Origin: a virus
Reading direction: 5' to 3' (one strand)
DNA: 41,261 nt
IMG/VR virus record: IMGVR_UViG_3300042564_001545
Coordinates: 1 to 41,261 of that record
Made by a program: the position numbers and the translations under genes. Of the stretch, positions 5,153 to 13,925 are shown piece after piece; positions within the stretch are counted from its first letter, which is position 1, and the number at the start of each line of letters is the position of its first letter. The notes under the pieces are model-generated. The model did not search any database. It was not told where the DNA came from and worked only from the letters and a program-made list of their open reading frames with translations.

Positions 5153-5394
5153 ACTTTGGTGACGCCCTTAGCGCCCTAAAGGCGGGCAAGCGCGTGTCGC
5201 GCACTGGATGGAACGGCAAGGGCCTGTGGCTGGAATTGCAAGTCCCTGACGCAAACAGCAAGATGACGCTGCCATACGTCTACCTGAACTATCCTTCTGA
5301 CTCCCTGCATACTCCGGGCGCGCGGGTGCCGTGGTTGGCTTCGCAGACAGATATGCTGGCCGAAGACTGGGGAATTGTCAGGGGTGAGCAGTGA
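5149..5394 (+). CDS. tad2: DUF2829 protein, candidate anti-Thoeris Tad2
   Basis: 81 aa. The sequence follows the DUF2829 consensus end to end: NFGDALSALKAGKRVSRTGWNGKG at the start, a hydrophobic LPYVYLNY in the middle, and VPWLASQTDMLAEDW at the end. Known Tad2 proteins of this family sequester cyclic ADP-ribose signals and so block Thoeris defence. Length and motifs fit that family, but not every DUF2829 protein has been tested. It sits in an ATGA overlap with the preceding gene and slightly overlaps the terminase start. Placement in a packaging operon would make it late-expressed unless it has its own promoter. Confidence 0.8.
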   Translation: MNFGDALSALKAGKRVSRTGWNGKGLWLELQVPDANSKMTLPYVYLNYPSDSLHTPGARVPWLASQTDMLAEDWGIVRGEQ

Positions 5395-6826
5395 GCGCGC
5401 CCAAGTGAGCAGCGACGACGAGCTTTATTCTGCTCTTGTGGCGAAGTGTGCTGTAGATCGGTACTTCTTCGTCACTGAGATTTTGGGCGTCGAGAAAGTC
5501 GAAGACTGGCAGCGCGAGACTATGGCTGCTTTGGACGCAGGTGAGACGCGGATTTCAATCAGGTCTGGGAACGGTGTTGGGAAGACGGCGCTCTGTGCGT
5601 GGCTGTCTGTCCACTACCTGCTGTTCCGCGACGACGTGAAAATTCCTGTGACTGCTCCGTCCAGTTCGCAGTTGAAGGACGGTTTGATCCCAGAGACGAA
5701 GCGCTGGATTTCGCGGCTTCCTGACTTCTTGCGTGTGCAGATTGAGATGACGGAAGACCGCATCCGGCGCACTCCGGGCGGCGACAACAACTTCATCTCG
5801 TTCAGAACTGCCCGCGCTGACTCGCCGGAAGCTCTTGCTGGTATCCACGCCAGCCACGTCATGGCGATTGTGGACGAAGCGAGCGGTGTGCCTGACATCG
5901 TCTTTGAGTTTGCCGAAGGCACGATGTCGTCGGCGGGTTCTATCTTCATCCTGATCGGCAACCCGACGCGCCCGACTGGCTACTTCCACAAGACGCATAC
6001 GATCCTCAAGCACAAGTGGTTCACCAAAAAAGTGTCCTCTTTCGACTCCTCGCGTGTGACGCAGGATTTCGTCGATAACATCGCCCTGACTTACGGCACA
6101 GGGTCGAATACCTACCGCTACAAGGTTCTTGGGGAGTTTCCTGAGAGCGTCGCTGACACAGTCATTCCGAAGGAGTTGATTGATGGCGCGTATGGACGAG
6201 ACGTTGAGCCTCTGCGCGGCGGCGTCAGGATTTGGGGTGTGGACCCCGGACGAGGCGGCGACCCTACAGGTTTCTGTGTGCGGAACGAAAACACTGTCGA
6301 AGAACTTGTCGAGTGGTACGACGCCGACCTCATGCGAGTCACAGGCCGCGTCAAAGAGAAGTGGGACAGAACGGCGGACAGAGAGCGGCCTGAAGCCATA
6401 TACGTTGACTCCATCGGTCTTGGTGCCGGAGTTGCCGACCGCCTGCGAGAACTGGGCCTTCCGGCTGTTGACGTAAACGTCGCTGAGTCGCCGTCCATGA
6501 AAGACAGGTTTACCCGCTTGCGGGCAGAACTGTGGTACGCAGTCAGGGACTGGCTTGAGCAGCGCAATGTGGCGTTCCCGAAGGACTTGGCTTTGGCAGA
6601 AAAGCTGATGGCCGAACTTGCGGAGCCTCAAGCGACCTTCACATCGACTGGCAAAGCCGATGTCGAGTCAAAGAGCGCCATGAAACAGCGTGGGGTTCGG
6701 TCGCCAAACTTGGCTGACGCTCTGTGCCTGACTTTCGGCGGTGGCGGTGCCATTGCAGTCGGTCGGTCGAATGGCCGCAATAGCTGGAAAAAGCCCCTGA
6801 ACTGGGTCGCTCCCTCTATTTACTGA
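5384..6826 (+). CDS. terL: Terminase large subunit
   Basis: 480 aa from the GTG at 5384; a TTG at 5375 is the alternative start. The N-terminal ATPase has Walker A SGNGVGKTA (Lys near 67) and Walker B MAIVDEAS (Asp-Glu near 164-165). The C-terminal RNase H-like nuclease has IWGVDPGRGGDP (Asp near 287), IYVDSIGLG (Asp near 342) and PNLADALCL (Asp near 445). It drives DNA translocation into the procapsid through the portal and cuts the genome. Length is normal for the family. Confidence 0.95.
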   Translation: MSSERAQVSSDDELYSALVAKCAVDRYFFVTEILGVEKVEDWQRETMAALDAGETRISIRSGNGVGKTALCAWLSVHYLLFRDDVKIPVTAPSSSQLKDGLIPETKRWISRLPDFLRVQIEMTEDRIRRTPGGDNNFISFRTARADSPEALAGIHASHVMAIVDEASGVPDIVFEFAEGTMSSAGSIFILIGNPTRPTGYFHKTHTILKHKWFTKKVSSFDSSRVTQDFVDNIALTYGTGSNTYRYKVLGEFPESVADTVIPKELIDGAYGRDVEPLRGGVRIWGVDPGRGGDPTGFCVRNENTVEELVEWYDADLMRVTGRVKEKWDRTADRERPEAIYVDSIGLGAGVADRLRELGLPAVDVNVAESPSMKDRFTRLRAELWYAVRDWLEQRNVAFPKDLALAEKLMAELAEPQATFTSTGKADVESKSAMKQRGVRSPNLADALCLTFGGGGAIAVGRSNGRNSWKKPLNWVAPSIY

Positions 6827-6895
6827 GCTTCGTTGACCGCAGCCGCCCTGACTGGTAGGATGCGGCAGTCAGAACTGTCAGCTTGGAGGCTGGAC

Positions 6896-7066
6896 ATGCC
6901 TATTCGTGGCGTTAAGAACCCCTTTCCGAAAGTCATGCCGCCCACCAACGGCGGTATGTTCTCAGGCAACGGCACTCAGAAGATGGACCCTGTGAAGCAG
7001 TCGCCCATTGTCAAGAAGACCGTGGCTGAAGCCATGCGGTCGAATGGCAAAGTCGGCAAACGCTAA
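6896..7066 (+). CDS. Small basic hypothetical protein
   Basis: 56 aa from the ATG at 6896, chosen because GGAGG (6885-6889) precedes it; the frame is open further upstream. Pro/Gly-rich N-terminus (GVKNPFPKVMPPTNGGMFSGNG) and a basic C-terminus. No family recognised. It lies between terminase and portal and its stop overlaps the next start (TAATG). Confidence 0.65.
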   Translation: MPIRGVKNPFPKVMPPTNGGMFSGNGTQKMDPVKQSPIVKKTVAEAMRSNGKVGKR

Positions 7067-7197
7067 TGTCCACAATCTCGCCGCCCAGTCCAAATAACAA
7101 GGCGAGTGCGTACTACGCGACCGTCAACCATGTGAAGCACCGCAAGATCGACGAGACCAAGCCTGAGATTCTTGTGGCTATCGTCGATAATCGCTGA
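7066..7197 (+). CDS. 43-aa hypothetical protein
   Basis: It begins MSTISPPSPNNKASAYYA and ends EILVAIVDNR. The ATG overlaps the upstream stop by one base (TAATG) and it fills the gap before the portal with no other candidate frame. Mixed polarity, no recognised domain. Support is position and coupling only. Confidence 0.5.
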   Translation: MSTISPPSPNNKASAYYATVNHVKHRKIDETKPEILVAIVDNR

Positions 7198-7213
7198 CTT
7201 TTGAGGGCAGGAA

Positions 7214-9367
7214 ATGGCTGAAGACATCTGGAACATCGAGTCATACGTTCCTCCTGCCGAAGACCAAGTCATCGACGTGGAGGAAGCCGCCAACGAGTTG
7301 AGCGCGCTGATCCAGACGGCGTGTAACTTCCTCGACGAGCAGTTTATGCCCGACTGGGAGACTGCTCAGAAGTATTACGACGGCCTGACTGACCTTCCGA
7401 CCATCACAGGGCGATCCAAAGTCGTCTCTACAGCCGTGCGCGACGCGATCCGCAGTGCCAGACCCTCGCTCTTGCGGGTGTTTTTGCAAGCAGACACCAT
7501 CGTCGAGTACATTCCTGACGGTGTTCGGCCCGCAGAACTGGCCGCACAGCAGTCAAAATTCGTAAACTCGCTGTTCTTCCGCTCAAACGGCTACCGCGCT
7601 CTCTACGACTGTATGCAAAACGCCATGCTGAAGAAGCTCGGCGTGATGAAATTCTGGTTCGATGACTCGACCGAAGTCAAATACATCGACCTGACTGGCG
7701 TCCCAGCCGACGAGCTAGAGCGCGTCATGGCTCGGCCAGACGCCCAAGTCATGTCCATGCAGCCGTCTGAGCTTCAGCCCGTCATCATCTCGCCTGACGG
7801 CACTCCGATCCAGCTTTTTGACGCCAAAGTCGCTGTTTTCACGCAAAACGGCAATATTCGGGTCGAAAGTGTGCCTTTGGAGGAGTTTTTCATCGACGAA
7901 AACGCCTCTGGCCTCGACGACTTCCGTGTTATCGGCCACCGCCGTCAAATGCGGGTCGGAAATGCCGTCGCAATGGGACTGCCGTTTGATCTTTTGGATG
8001 GTTTGGATACTCTGGACCCCGAACTTTACGCTGGCGCAGGCGAATCTGAGTATCGTCGCGGCTATGTGAAGGTCGAGGAGCAGGAATCAATGGACCGCAT
8101 GATGCGGCTGGTTCTTGTGACTGAATGCTACGCCTACTACGACCTCGAAGGCATCGGCATCCCGCAACTCTACCGTTTCTGGCTCGGCGGCTCCAATTAC
8201 GAGCTAATGGACTACGAAAAAGTCCCGCAAGTGCCGTTTGGCCTGATCTGCATCGACCCAGAACCGAATACCGTCCTCGGAAAGTCGCTTTTCGACGTGA
8301 CTCGGCAGGAACAGGACACCATGACCTCGCTCTTGCGGGCGACTGTGGACAACGCGCACCTGTCGAACAACCGCCGCCTTGCTGTCCACGACACTTTGGT
8401 CAACCTCGACGACGTGCTGAACCCCGCAATCGGTGCGCCGATCCGCGTGAAAGCACCCGGCCAAATTCAAGAAATCGGCGTCCAATCCACTGTCGCGTCC
8501 ATGCTGCCGCTTCTCCAGTTTCTTCAGCAAGACACTGAGAAGAAAGTTGGCATCACCGGGGCCGCAATGGGGTTGGATCACGACGCTTTGCAGTCCACGA
8601 CCCGCGAAGCGGCCATGAACACGATCCAGCTTTCGCAAGGCCAGATCGAAGTCATGGCCCGCAACATCGCAGAGGGGCTGAAGACCGTCTTCAACGGTAT
8701 CCTGAAGCTGTCAATGTGGCACCTGCCGCGTGAACAAGTCATGGAAGTCAACGGCGCTTACCTGCCAGTAGACACTGCCATGTTCGATCCCACGCTGTTC
8801 ATGCGCGCCAACGTCGGTCTGGGGACCGGGGACGCCACTGAAAAACTGGCTGGCCTACAGGGCGTCTTGGCGCAGCAGAAAGAAATCATTGCGACCCTTG
8901 GGCCGCAGAACCCCATCGTGACCTACCGCAACGTCTACAACACGCTTGAAGACATGACGAAGCTCTACGGCATTTACAACGTGAGCCGCTACTTCTCGCC
9001 TGTGACGCAGCAAGTGGAGCAGACGCTGGCAGAGCAAGCCGCGCAAGCTGCTGCCAACCAGCAGCCCGTTGTGGACCCCGGCACCGCCATGATCGAAGCC
9101 GAAAAGATCAAGGCCCAACTCAAAGAACGCGAACTCTACGTCAACGCTCTCTTGGAGGAGCGCCGGATCGCCCTCGACAACCAGATCAAGGCGCTGGAAT
9201 ACGCTGCCAAGGACGATCTGGAACGCGACAAGATGGCCCAAGAACTCCAGATCGCTGCCTCGAAGACCAAGATCGACGAGCAGAAAGTCAAGCTGGAGCA
9301 AGAGAAAGTCAGGGCCGCTCCTTACACCCCTCCCGCAACCGAACCAGTGACCCCGCCGAATGTCTGA
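7214..9367 (+). CDS. Portal protein (P22-like)
   Basis: 717 aa, the length expected of the large P22-type portals. Typical features are an N-terminal segment with RSKVVSTAVRDAIRSARPSLLRVF, the middle region VPLEEFFIDENASGLDD, RFWLGG, PNTVLGKSLFDVTRQEQDTMTSLLRATVDNAH in part, and the C-terminal crown. The last about 100 residues are a Gln/Glu/Lys-rich coiled coil, matching the long barrel of P22-like portals. It forms the dodecameric DNA channel at one vertex and binds terminase, scaffold and adaptor. Confidence 0.93.
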   Translation: MAEDIWNIESYVPPAEDQVIDVEEAANELSALIQTACNFLDEQFMPDWETAQKYYDGLTDLPTITGRSKVVSTAVRDAIRSARPSLLRVFLQADTIVEYIPDGVRPAELAAQQSKFVNSLFFRSNGYRALYDCMQNAMLKKLGVMKFWFDDSTEVKYIDLTGVPADELERVMARPDAQVMSMQPSELQPVIISPDGTPIQLFDAKVAVFTQNGNIRVESVPLEEFFIDENASGLDDFRVIGHRRQMRVGNAVAMGLPFDLLDGLDTLDPELYAGAGESEYRRGYVKVEEQESMDRMMRLVLVTECYAYYDLEGIGIPQLYRFWLGGSNYELMDYEKVPQVPFGLICIDPEPNTVLGKSLFDVTRQEQDTMTSLLRATVDNAHLSNNRRLAVHDTLVNLDDVLNPAIGAPIRVKAPGQIQEIGVQSTVASMLPLLQFLQQDTEKKVGITGAAMGLDHDALQSTTREAAMNTIQLSQGQIEVMARNIAEGLKTVFNGILKLSMWHLPREQVMEVNGAYLPVDTAMFDPTLFMRANVGLGTGDATEKLAGLQGVLAQQKEIIATLGPQNPIVTYRNVYNTLEDMTKLYGIYNVSRYFSPVTQQVEQTLAEQAAQAAANQQPVVDPGTAMIEAEKIKAQLKERELYVNALLEERRIALDNQIKALEYAAKDDLERDKMAQELQIAASKTKIDEQKVKLEQEKVRAAPYTPPATEPVTPPNV

Positions 9368-9587
9368 CGCCTTCACAAAAGCCCGCAAAGCCCGCGAACT
9401 TCTGCAAGATTCAGTCGTGACTGACATCTTGAACCAGATGGTCGCGGAGGCTTTTGCAGAATTTTGTTCCGTTGACAGTCAAGACACGCTAAAGATGGGC
9501 CATATTCATGCCAGAGTCAGGGCAGTGGATACATTTCGAGCAACACTGCGCAATCTCGCGCGGACGGTCGATGAAGGGAAATCCTAA
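9360..9587 (+). CDS. Small conserved protein between portal and scaffold
   Basis: 75 aa, overlapping the portal end by 8 bases and the scaffold start by one (TAATG). Predicted all-helical (SDAFTKARKARELLQDSVV, ARVRAVDTFRATLRNLARTVDEG). No enzymatic motif. The position suggests a head-assembly accessory protein; no function can be assigned from sequence. Confidence 0.7.
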   Translation: MSDAFTKARKARELLQDSVVTDILNQMVAEAFAEFCSVDSQDTLKMGHIHARVRAVDTFRATLRNLARTVDEGKS

Positions 9588-10621
9588 TGGCTCTTGAAGC
9601 CGCCGAAGCGCCCCGCAGCATGTCGATGGACGACATCGCTGCTTCTATTCTCGTCAAAGCCGACCCTGCCCCGCAGGAGGACAAAGACGAAACCGCGACC
9701 GACGACGCGGACCAAATCGTCGAAACAGCGTCTGAAAACGACGCTGACTACGCTGAAAGCGACTACGACGCTAACGGCGACGTTCCGACCGATGACGCTG
9801 ATGAAGCAGATGATGAAAACTTCGAGTCCATCCAACTAACCGACGATACTCTTATCGCGGTGACAGTAGACGGACAGGACAAAGAAGTAACGCTCGCTGA
9901 CTTGAAACGCGCTTATTCGGGTGAAGGAGCAATCGAGAAGCGCCTGCAACTTGCCACTGAGACGAAAAAACAGGCCGAAAACCTGAAAGTCCAAGTGGAG
10001 CAGGAGCTAAACACTGGCCGTCAGAACCTTGTGAAAGCGTTTTCTGCTTTCGAGAGCCTGATGTTCCAGCCGCAAGTCAGTCAGCCTGACCCCGCACTCC
10101 GGCAGACCAACCCGACCCAATACCTCATTCAAATGGAGGCATGGAGGGAAGAACAAGCTGGGCTTCAAGCGAAGCGATCCAAAGTGCAACAGGCTGTAAC
10201 GCTGTTTCAGCAGCAGGAAGCCGAAAAAATCAATCAGATGAAGGTCGAAGTGGCCCAAAAGCTGGTTGAGGCTATGCCCGCGCTGCGCGATCCAGTCAAA
10301 GGCCCGGAACTGCAAAAGATGATGTACGAAGGCGCTCGCGCCTACGGTTTCAACGACGCAGACATCTCCGGCATCCTTGACCATCGCATGTATCTGGCCT
10401 TGGCCGATCTTGCTGCCTACGCTCGCCTCAAGGCGAAAGGGCAGTCAGCACCAGTCAAGCCCCAGAAGTCAGCACCTGTAATGCGCCCCGGAGCAACTAA
10501 GGCTGTCGCATCAGCAACCGCTTATGCAAGGAACCAGAAGGCCGCTCTGGAAACCGCGCGCAAGAGTGGCAAGGTCGATGATATCGCCGCCACGCTCTTG
10601 GTTCGCAAACCGAAAAGGTGA
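9587..10621 (+). CDS. Scaffolding protein
   Basis: 344 aa between portal and capsid. Very acidic N-terminal third (long Asp/Glu/Ala runs, about 25-80), then Gln/Glu/Lys-rich helices suitable for coiled coils (about 115-225), and a basic tail ending VRKPKR. This is the charge layout of P22-like scaffolds, whose basic C-terminus binds coat protein. It would guide procapsid assembly and then leave. Assigned from context and composition rather than motif. Confidence 0.85.
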   Translation: MALEAAEAPRSMSMDDIAASILVKADPAPQEDKDETATDDADQIVETASENDADYAESDYDANGDVPTDDADEADDENFESIQLTDDTLIAVTVDGQDKEVTLADLKRAYSGEGAIEKRLQLATETKKQAENLKVQVEQELNTGRQNLVKAFSAFESLMFQPQVSQPDPALRQTNPTQYLIQMEAWREEQAGLQAKRSKVQQAVTLFQQQEAEKINQMKVEVAQKLVEAMPALRDPVKGPELQKMMYEGARAYGFNDADISGILDHRMYLALADLAAYARLKAKGQSAPVKPQKSAPVMRPGATKAVASATAYARNQKAALETARKSGKVDDIAATLLVRKPKR

Positions 10622-10627
10622 TTTATC

Positions 10628-11623
10628 ATGGCAGTCGATGCACAAACCATCGAAACCTACGACAACACGGTAATCCGTGAAGACCTCGAACAGCAGTACA
10701 CGATGATCTCCCCGGAGGAGACCCCGTTCCAGACTGCTATCGGCGTCGGCCCGAAAGCTACCGCCACCTACCACGAATGGACCGTCGTCGAACTGGCGTC
10801 CCCAGTCACCACCAACCGCGTCATCGAAGGTGACGACGCTCCGGGTGAGGACGTTGGTACTCTGGGTAAGCGCTTCGGCAACTACACCCAGATCAGCGAC
10901 AAAGTCGTGTCGGTGTCGAACACCTCGGAAGCTGTTGATGCAGCCGCCGAAAACGTGCAGCGCCTTGCAGCCCAGATCGCTCTGAAGCTCAAGGAAATGA
11001 AGCGCGACATGGAATCCATGCTGCTTCAGAACATCGCTGCTGCCGCTGGCTCGTCGGGTACTGCCCGTCAGGCTGCTGGTCTGCCTGCTTGGCTCCGCAC
11101 CAACATCGTGCTGGGTTCGGGCGGCGCTGCTCCGACCCTGTCTGGCACCACCTCCGGCCACCCGGACGCTGCCCTGACTCCGGGTACGGCTGTTGTTCTG
11201 ACTGAAGCCAACCTGAACAACGTCATCGAAGACTGCTGGAACGAAGGCGCTACGCCGTCGATCATCATGGTGAACGCAAACAACAAGCGCGTCATCTCGC
11301 AGACCTTCACGGGCAACGCCACCCGCTACAAGGACGCTATCGACAAGCGCCTGACTGCGGCGATTGACGTTTATGACTCTGACTTTGGCGAGTTGACGGT
11401 GGTACCGAACCGCTTCCAGCAGACCACTGCGTCGAACAACTACTCGGTCTACGTCCTTGACCCGGAATACGCGGAACTGTGCTTCCTCGAAACCCCGCGT
11501 CAGACCGAACTGGCCCAGACCGGCCATGCAAAACGGCGCATGGTCCACTGCGAATACACGCTGAAGGTCTCCAACGAAAAGGCCCACGGCGCTATCCACG
11601 CAACCACTGGCGCTGCTGCCTAA
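10628..11623 (+). CDS. Major capsid protein (SU10/DUF5309 type)
   Basis: 331 aa. It shows the DUF5309 pattern: YDNTVIREDLEQQYTMISPEETPF, ATYHEWTVVELASP, FGNYTQISDKVVSVSNTSEAVD, KEMKRDMESMLLQN and GLPAWLRTN near the middle. This is an HK97-fold coat protein without an obvious protease or delta domain, consistent with a separate scaffold gene. Codon choice is strongly biased to C-ending codons, as expected for the most highly expressed gene. A stable hairpin follows it. Confidence 0.93.
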   Translation: MAVDAQTIETYDNTVIREDLEQQYTMISPEETPFQTAIGVGPKATATYHEWTVVELASPVTTNRVIEGDDAPGEDVGTLGKRFGNYTQISDKVVSVSNTSEAVDAAAENVQRLAAQIALKLKEMKRDMESMLLQNIAAAAGSSGTARQAAGLPAWLRTNIVLGSGGAAPTLSGTTSGHPDAALTPGTAVVLTEANLNNVIEDCWNEGATPSIIMVNANNKRVISQTFTGNATRYKDAIDKRLTAAIDVYDSDFGELTVVPNRFQQTTASNNYSVYVLDPEYAELCFLETPRQTELAQTGHAKRRMVHCEYTLKVSNEKAHGAIHATTGAAA

Positions 11624-11632
11624 TCTACCAAC

Positions 11633-11658
11633 TGAGGCGGCGGGCAACCGCCGCCTCA
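11633..11658 (+). terminator. Strong hairpin downstream of the capsid gene
   Basis: Perfect 11-bp stem (11633-11643 with 11648-11658) closed by a GCAA tetraloop. No U-tract follows, so it is more likely an mRNA-stabilising or partial-termination hairpin than a full terminator. It would help keep capsid mRNA more abundant than downstream messages. Confidence 0.7.
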
Positions 11659-11680
11659 CCACCTTGAAACGAGGGACACC

Positions 11681-11938
11681 ATGACTGAAGAAGCCATCAA
11701 AGACGACGCTCCCGTCTCGCTCGCCGCAGAGTTTTCGGCTGAAGACGCACCGAAGCGCCGCGCCCCCAAGGCAGAAAAGCCTGCCACCGCGAAATACACA
11801 GTCATCGGTGGTGCAATTGCCCCGTTTGGTGGCGGTCGCGCTGACTTGATCCACCCCGGCAATGTTGTTGAACTGACTGCGGAGCAGGCCAAGCACTACA
11901 ACAAGCTCGGCTACCTCAAGCCGCACATTGAGGAATAA
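11681..11938 (+). CDS. Hypothetical virion-region protein
   Basis: 85 aa with a GAGGG ribosome-binding site. A charged, Ala/Pro/Lys-rich N-terminus (APKRRAPKAEKPATAK) precedes a small folded part (YTVIGGAIAPFGGGRADLIHPGNVVELTAEQAKHY in pieces). The last part resembles short head-associated proteins with a hydrophobic GxxVxLTxxQA motif. It lies between capsid and adaptor, so a decoration or head-completion role is likely but unproven. Confidence 0.6.
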   Translation: MTEEAIKDDAPVSLAAEFSAEDAPKRRAPKAEKPATAKYTVIGGAIAPFGGGRADLIHPGNVVELTAEQAKHYNKLGYLKPHIEE

Positions 11939-11941
11939 GAC

Positions 11942-12244
11942 ATGAGCCTGCCCGTTCAGCCCATCCACCAGCGCCTTATTCTGGATTCAGACGGTAAGTC
12001 TTTTCACTTCGTCAAGACGCAGAACGTGCAGGCCGTCCTCGACGCTGCCAAAGACGCCGCCGACACGCTCAAGCCCAACACTGGGCCTGCTGGCGGCAAA
12101 TACCTCGGCACGGTGCCTGTCCTGATCGCCCAGCAGTGGGCAAAAGAATGTGGTGCTGTTGTGGGGTCGCGTGAGTGGGCAAAGTATGCTAAAACGAAGC
12201 TGCAAGACGGCACTTGGGCGCGTCTGAGGGTGCATCAGAAATGA
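11942..12244 (+). CDS. Hypothetical head-region protein
   Basis: 100 aa. Segment LILDSDGKSFHFVKTQNVQAVLDAAKDAAD, then PAGGKYLGTVPVLIAQQWAKECG. No catalytic motif. It is coupled to the next gene by an ATGA overlap and directly precedes the head-tail adaptor, so a structural or assembly role is probable. Confidence 0.6.
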   Translation: MSLPVQPIHQRLILDSDGKSFHFVKTQNVQAVLDAAKDAADTLKPNTGPAGGKYLGTVPVLIAQQWAKECGAVVGSREWAKYAKTKLQDGTWARLRVHQK

Positions 12245-12867
12245 ACTATTCGCAGTTCAAGGCTTATGTGGCGCGGTTTGTCTGGCGCAACGGGGACACT
12301 GTCTTCGAGGCTGACTTGGACAACATGATCCAAATGGCCCACGCCAGACTGAACCGCGATCTGCGTATTCAGCGCATGGTCGTGACTGCACAGGCCCCGC
12401 TGACTGCTGACACGCTGGTGCTGCCTGCTGACTACAACGAGATGCGGACGATCACCTCGGACAGCCCGCCTGCTCCGATGCAATACGTCAGCCCGTATGA
12501 GCGCGAGCGCATCAAACTGGCCAACGCCTCGACGTTCCAGCCGATCTACACCATCGCAGGCAACGCCATTTTCTTCGTCGGTCCTATGGCAGCGACGGAC
12601 AATCCGCCGCGTACTGTGACCATGACTTACTTCGCCAAAGTCCCTGACTTTGCCACCACGAACTCGTCGTGGCTCGCGGATGACTATCTGGACCTCTACA
12701 CCTACGCTGTCTTGCGCCATACGCCTGCCTATTTGAAAGACGACGAGCGTGTGGTATTGTGGAAGAATGAATACGACGAGACCTTGGCCTCTGTCGTCAA
12801 CGCTGAAGCTGGACGGCGGTTCGCGGGTAGCCCGCTTCGTCCCATGATGCCCGGAGTAGTCGCATGA
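12241..12867 (+). CDS. Head-tail adaptor protein (SU10-type)
   Basis: 208 aa from the ATG at 12241, overlapping the previous stop. N-terminal helices (YSQFKAYVARFVWRNGD...LDNMIQMAHARLNRDLR) precede a beta-rich middle (LVLPADYNEMRTI, YTIAGNAIFFVGP, VTMTYFAKVPDF) and a C-terminal helix near YLKDDERVVLWKNEYDETL. This matches the adaptor placed under the portal in SU10 and P22-like phages. It joins the portal to the nozzle. Confidence 0.8.
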   Translation: MNYSQFKAYVARFVWRNGDTVFEADLDNMIQMAHARLNRDLRIQRMVVTAQAPLTADTLVLPADYNEMRTITSDSPPAPMQYVSPYERERIKLANASTFQPIYTIAGNAIFFVGPMAATDNPPRTVTMTYFAKVPDFATTNSSWLADDYLDLYTYAVLRHTPAYLKDDERVVLWKNEYDETLASVVNAEAGRRFAGSPLRPMMPGVVA

Positions 12868-13244
12868 GCCTGTCCAACACCTTCGAAACCACCACTCTCC
12901 AGTGGCTGTTCACCAACACGTCAGTCACGCGCCCGACTTCGTGGCATTTGGCCCTCTACACTGTTGCACCCGGCGAAGGTGGCGGCGGTACTGAGTGCAG
13001 CGGCACCTCCTACGCCCGCCAGTCATTCACCATGACTGTGTCTGGCGACACGGCTACCAACGCAGCCAACGTCGAATTTCCTGTCGCTGGATCGTCTTGG
13101 GGAACGCTCGTAGCTGTCGGCGTCTTCGACGCTGCTACCTCTGGCAACCTGATTGCCTACGGCAACCTGACCACGTCCAAAGCCATCGACACTGGCGACG
13201 TGTTCCGCATCCCTGCGGGCGATCTGGACATCACCCTGAACTGA
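12864..13244 (+). CDS. Conserved phage structural protein
   Basis: 126 aa, beta-rich. It follows a widespread phage pattern: WLFTNT, WHLALYTVAPGEGGGGTE, SYARQSFTM, ANVEFPVAGSSWGTLVAVGVFDA, GNLIAYGNL and FRIPAGDLDITL. Homologues are usually annotated as tail fibre or minor virion proteins of unknown detail. It overlaps the adaptor by ATGA and precedes the fibre genes. Confidence 0.75.
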   Translation: MSLSNTFETTTLQWLFTNTSVTRPTSWHLALYTVAPGEGGGGTECSGTSYARQSFTMTVSGDTATNAANVEFPVAGSSWGTLVAVGVFDAATSGNLIAYGNLTTSKAIDTGDVFRIPAGDLDITLN

Positions 13245-13256
13245 TAAGGCCACCCC

Positions 13257-13913
13257 ATGACCGTATACCGCACAGGCTACGGCACGGGGGCCTACAGTGC
13301 CTATAATTATGGGCTAGACGGCAGCATCGTCGATGCTGCCGCAGCCATTTCAGCCGCCACTACCACGACTGTTGCAGGTCAGCGCCTTAGAAGTGGGGCC
13401 TCTGCGCTGGCAATTGTCAGTACGACGACGGCTTCCGCTGTCCGCGTCAGACAGTCCACCTCCGCAATCTCTGTTGCTGTGAGCCTGACTGCTGCCTGCG
13501 TAGCCGTCAAAGCAGGCGCTGCGGCTCTGTCGATCAGCACTGCGCTGACTGCGGCAGGCCAGCGCATCCAGCTATCTCCTGCCACGATTTCTATTGCCGC
13601 AAGCCTAACTGCTGACGCAACGGCAGTGCGCCAAAGCGGTAGTACGATTAACGTCGCGGCGTCGGTCGCGGCCACAGCGACCGCTGTTTATCTAGACCGC
13701 GCGCAAATCACGATCACCAGCGCGCTGACTGCGGTTGCTAACCGTATTCATATGGGTATGGCAGCAATCCCGATTTCGTGTATAGTTGCCGCAAATGGCC
13801 GCTTGCTTTGGGAGCCAGAAACCCCTGACTCAGAATCTTGGGGCGCTCAGTCAGCAAACAGCGGGACTTGGACACCGATTTCGCCCGACGTAGAAACGTG
13901 GGCAGCAGAGTAG
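13257..13913 (+). CDS. Repeat protein, likely fibre shaft (20-residue beta repeats)
   Basis: 218 aa. From residue 22 to 181 the sequence divides into eight repeats of exactly 20 residues. Each has a conserved alternation (short hydrophobic pair, xISIAxSLTA-like strand, small residues at the turn), for example repeat 3 VRVRQSTSAISVAVSLTAAC. A 37-residue tail carries three regularly placed Trp (SESW, SGTW, VETW). Strict periodicity with small residues suggests a beta-solenoid or fibrous trimer, a tail-fibre shaft or virion spike. No signal peptide. Family unknown to me. Confidence 0.65.
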   Translation: MTVYRTGYGTGAYSAYNYGLDGSIVDAAAAISAATTTTVAGQRLRSGASALAIVSTTTASAVRVRQSTSAISVAVSLTAACVAVKAGAAALSISTALTAAGQRIQLSPATISIAASLTADATAVRQSGSTINVAASVAATATAVYLDRAQITITSALTAVANRIHMGMAAIPISCIVAANGRLLWEPETPDSESWGAQSANSGTWTPISPDVETWAAE

Positions 13914-13925
13914 GGAGCCTGACTT

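Noticed and set aside
5555-6631. 358-codon minus-strand ORF opposite the terminase
   Set aside because: Shadow of the terminase, whose motifs are intact on the plus strand.
10511-11968. 485-codon minus-strand ORF opposite scaffold and capsid
   Set aside because: Shadow frame produced by the codon bias of the strongly expressed plus-strand genes; it spans three real genes.
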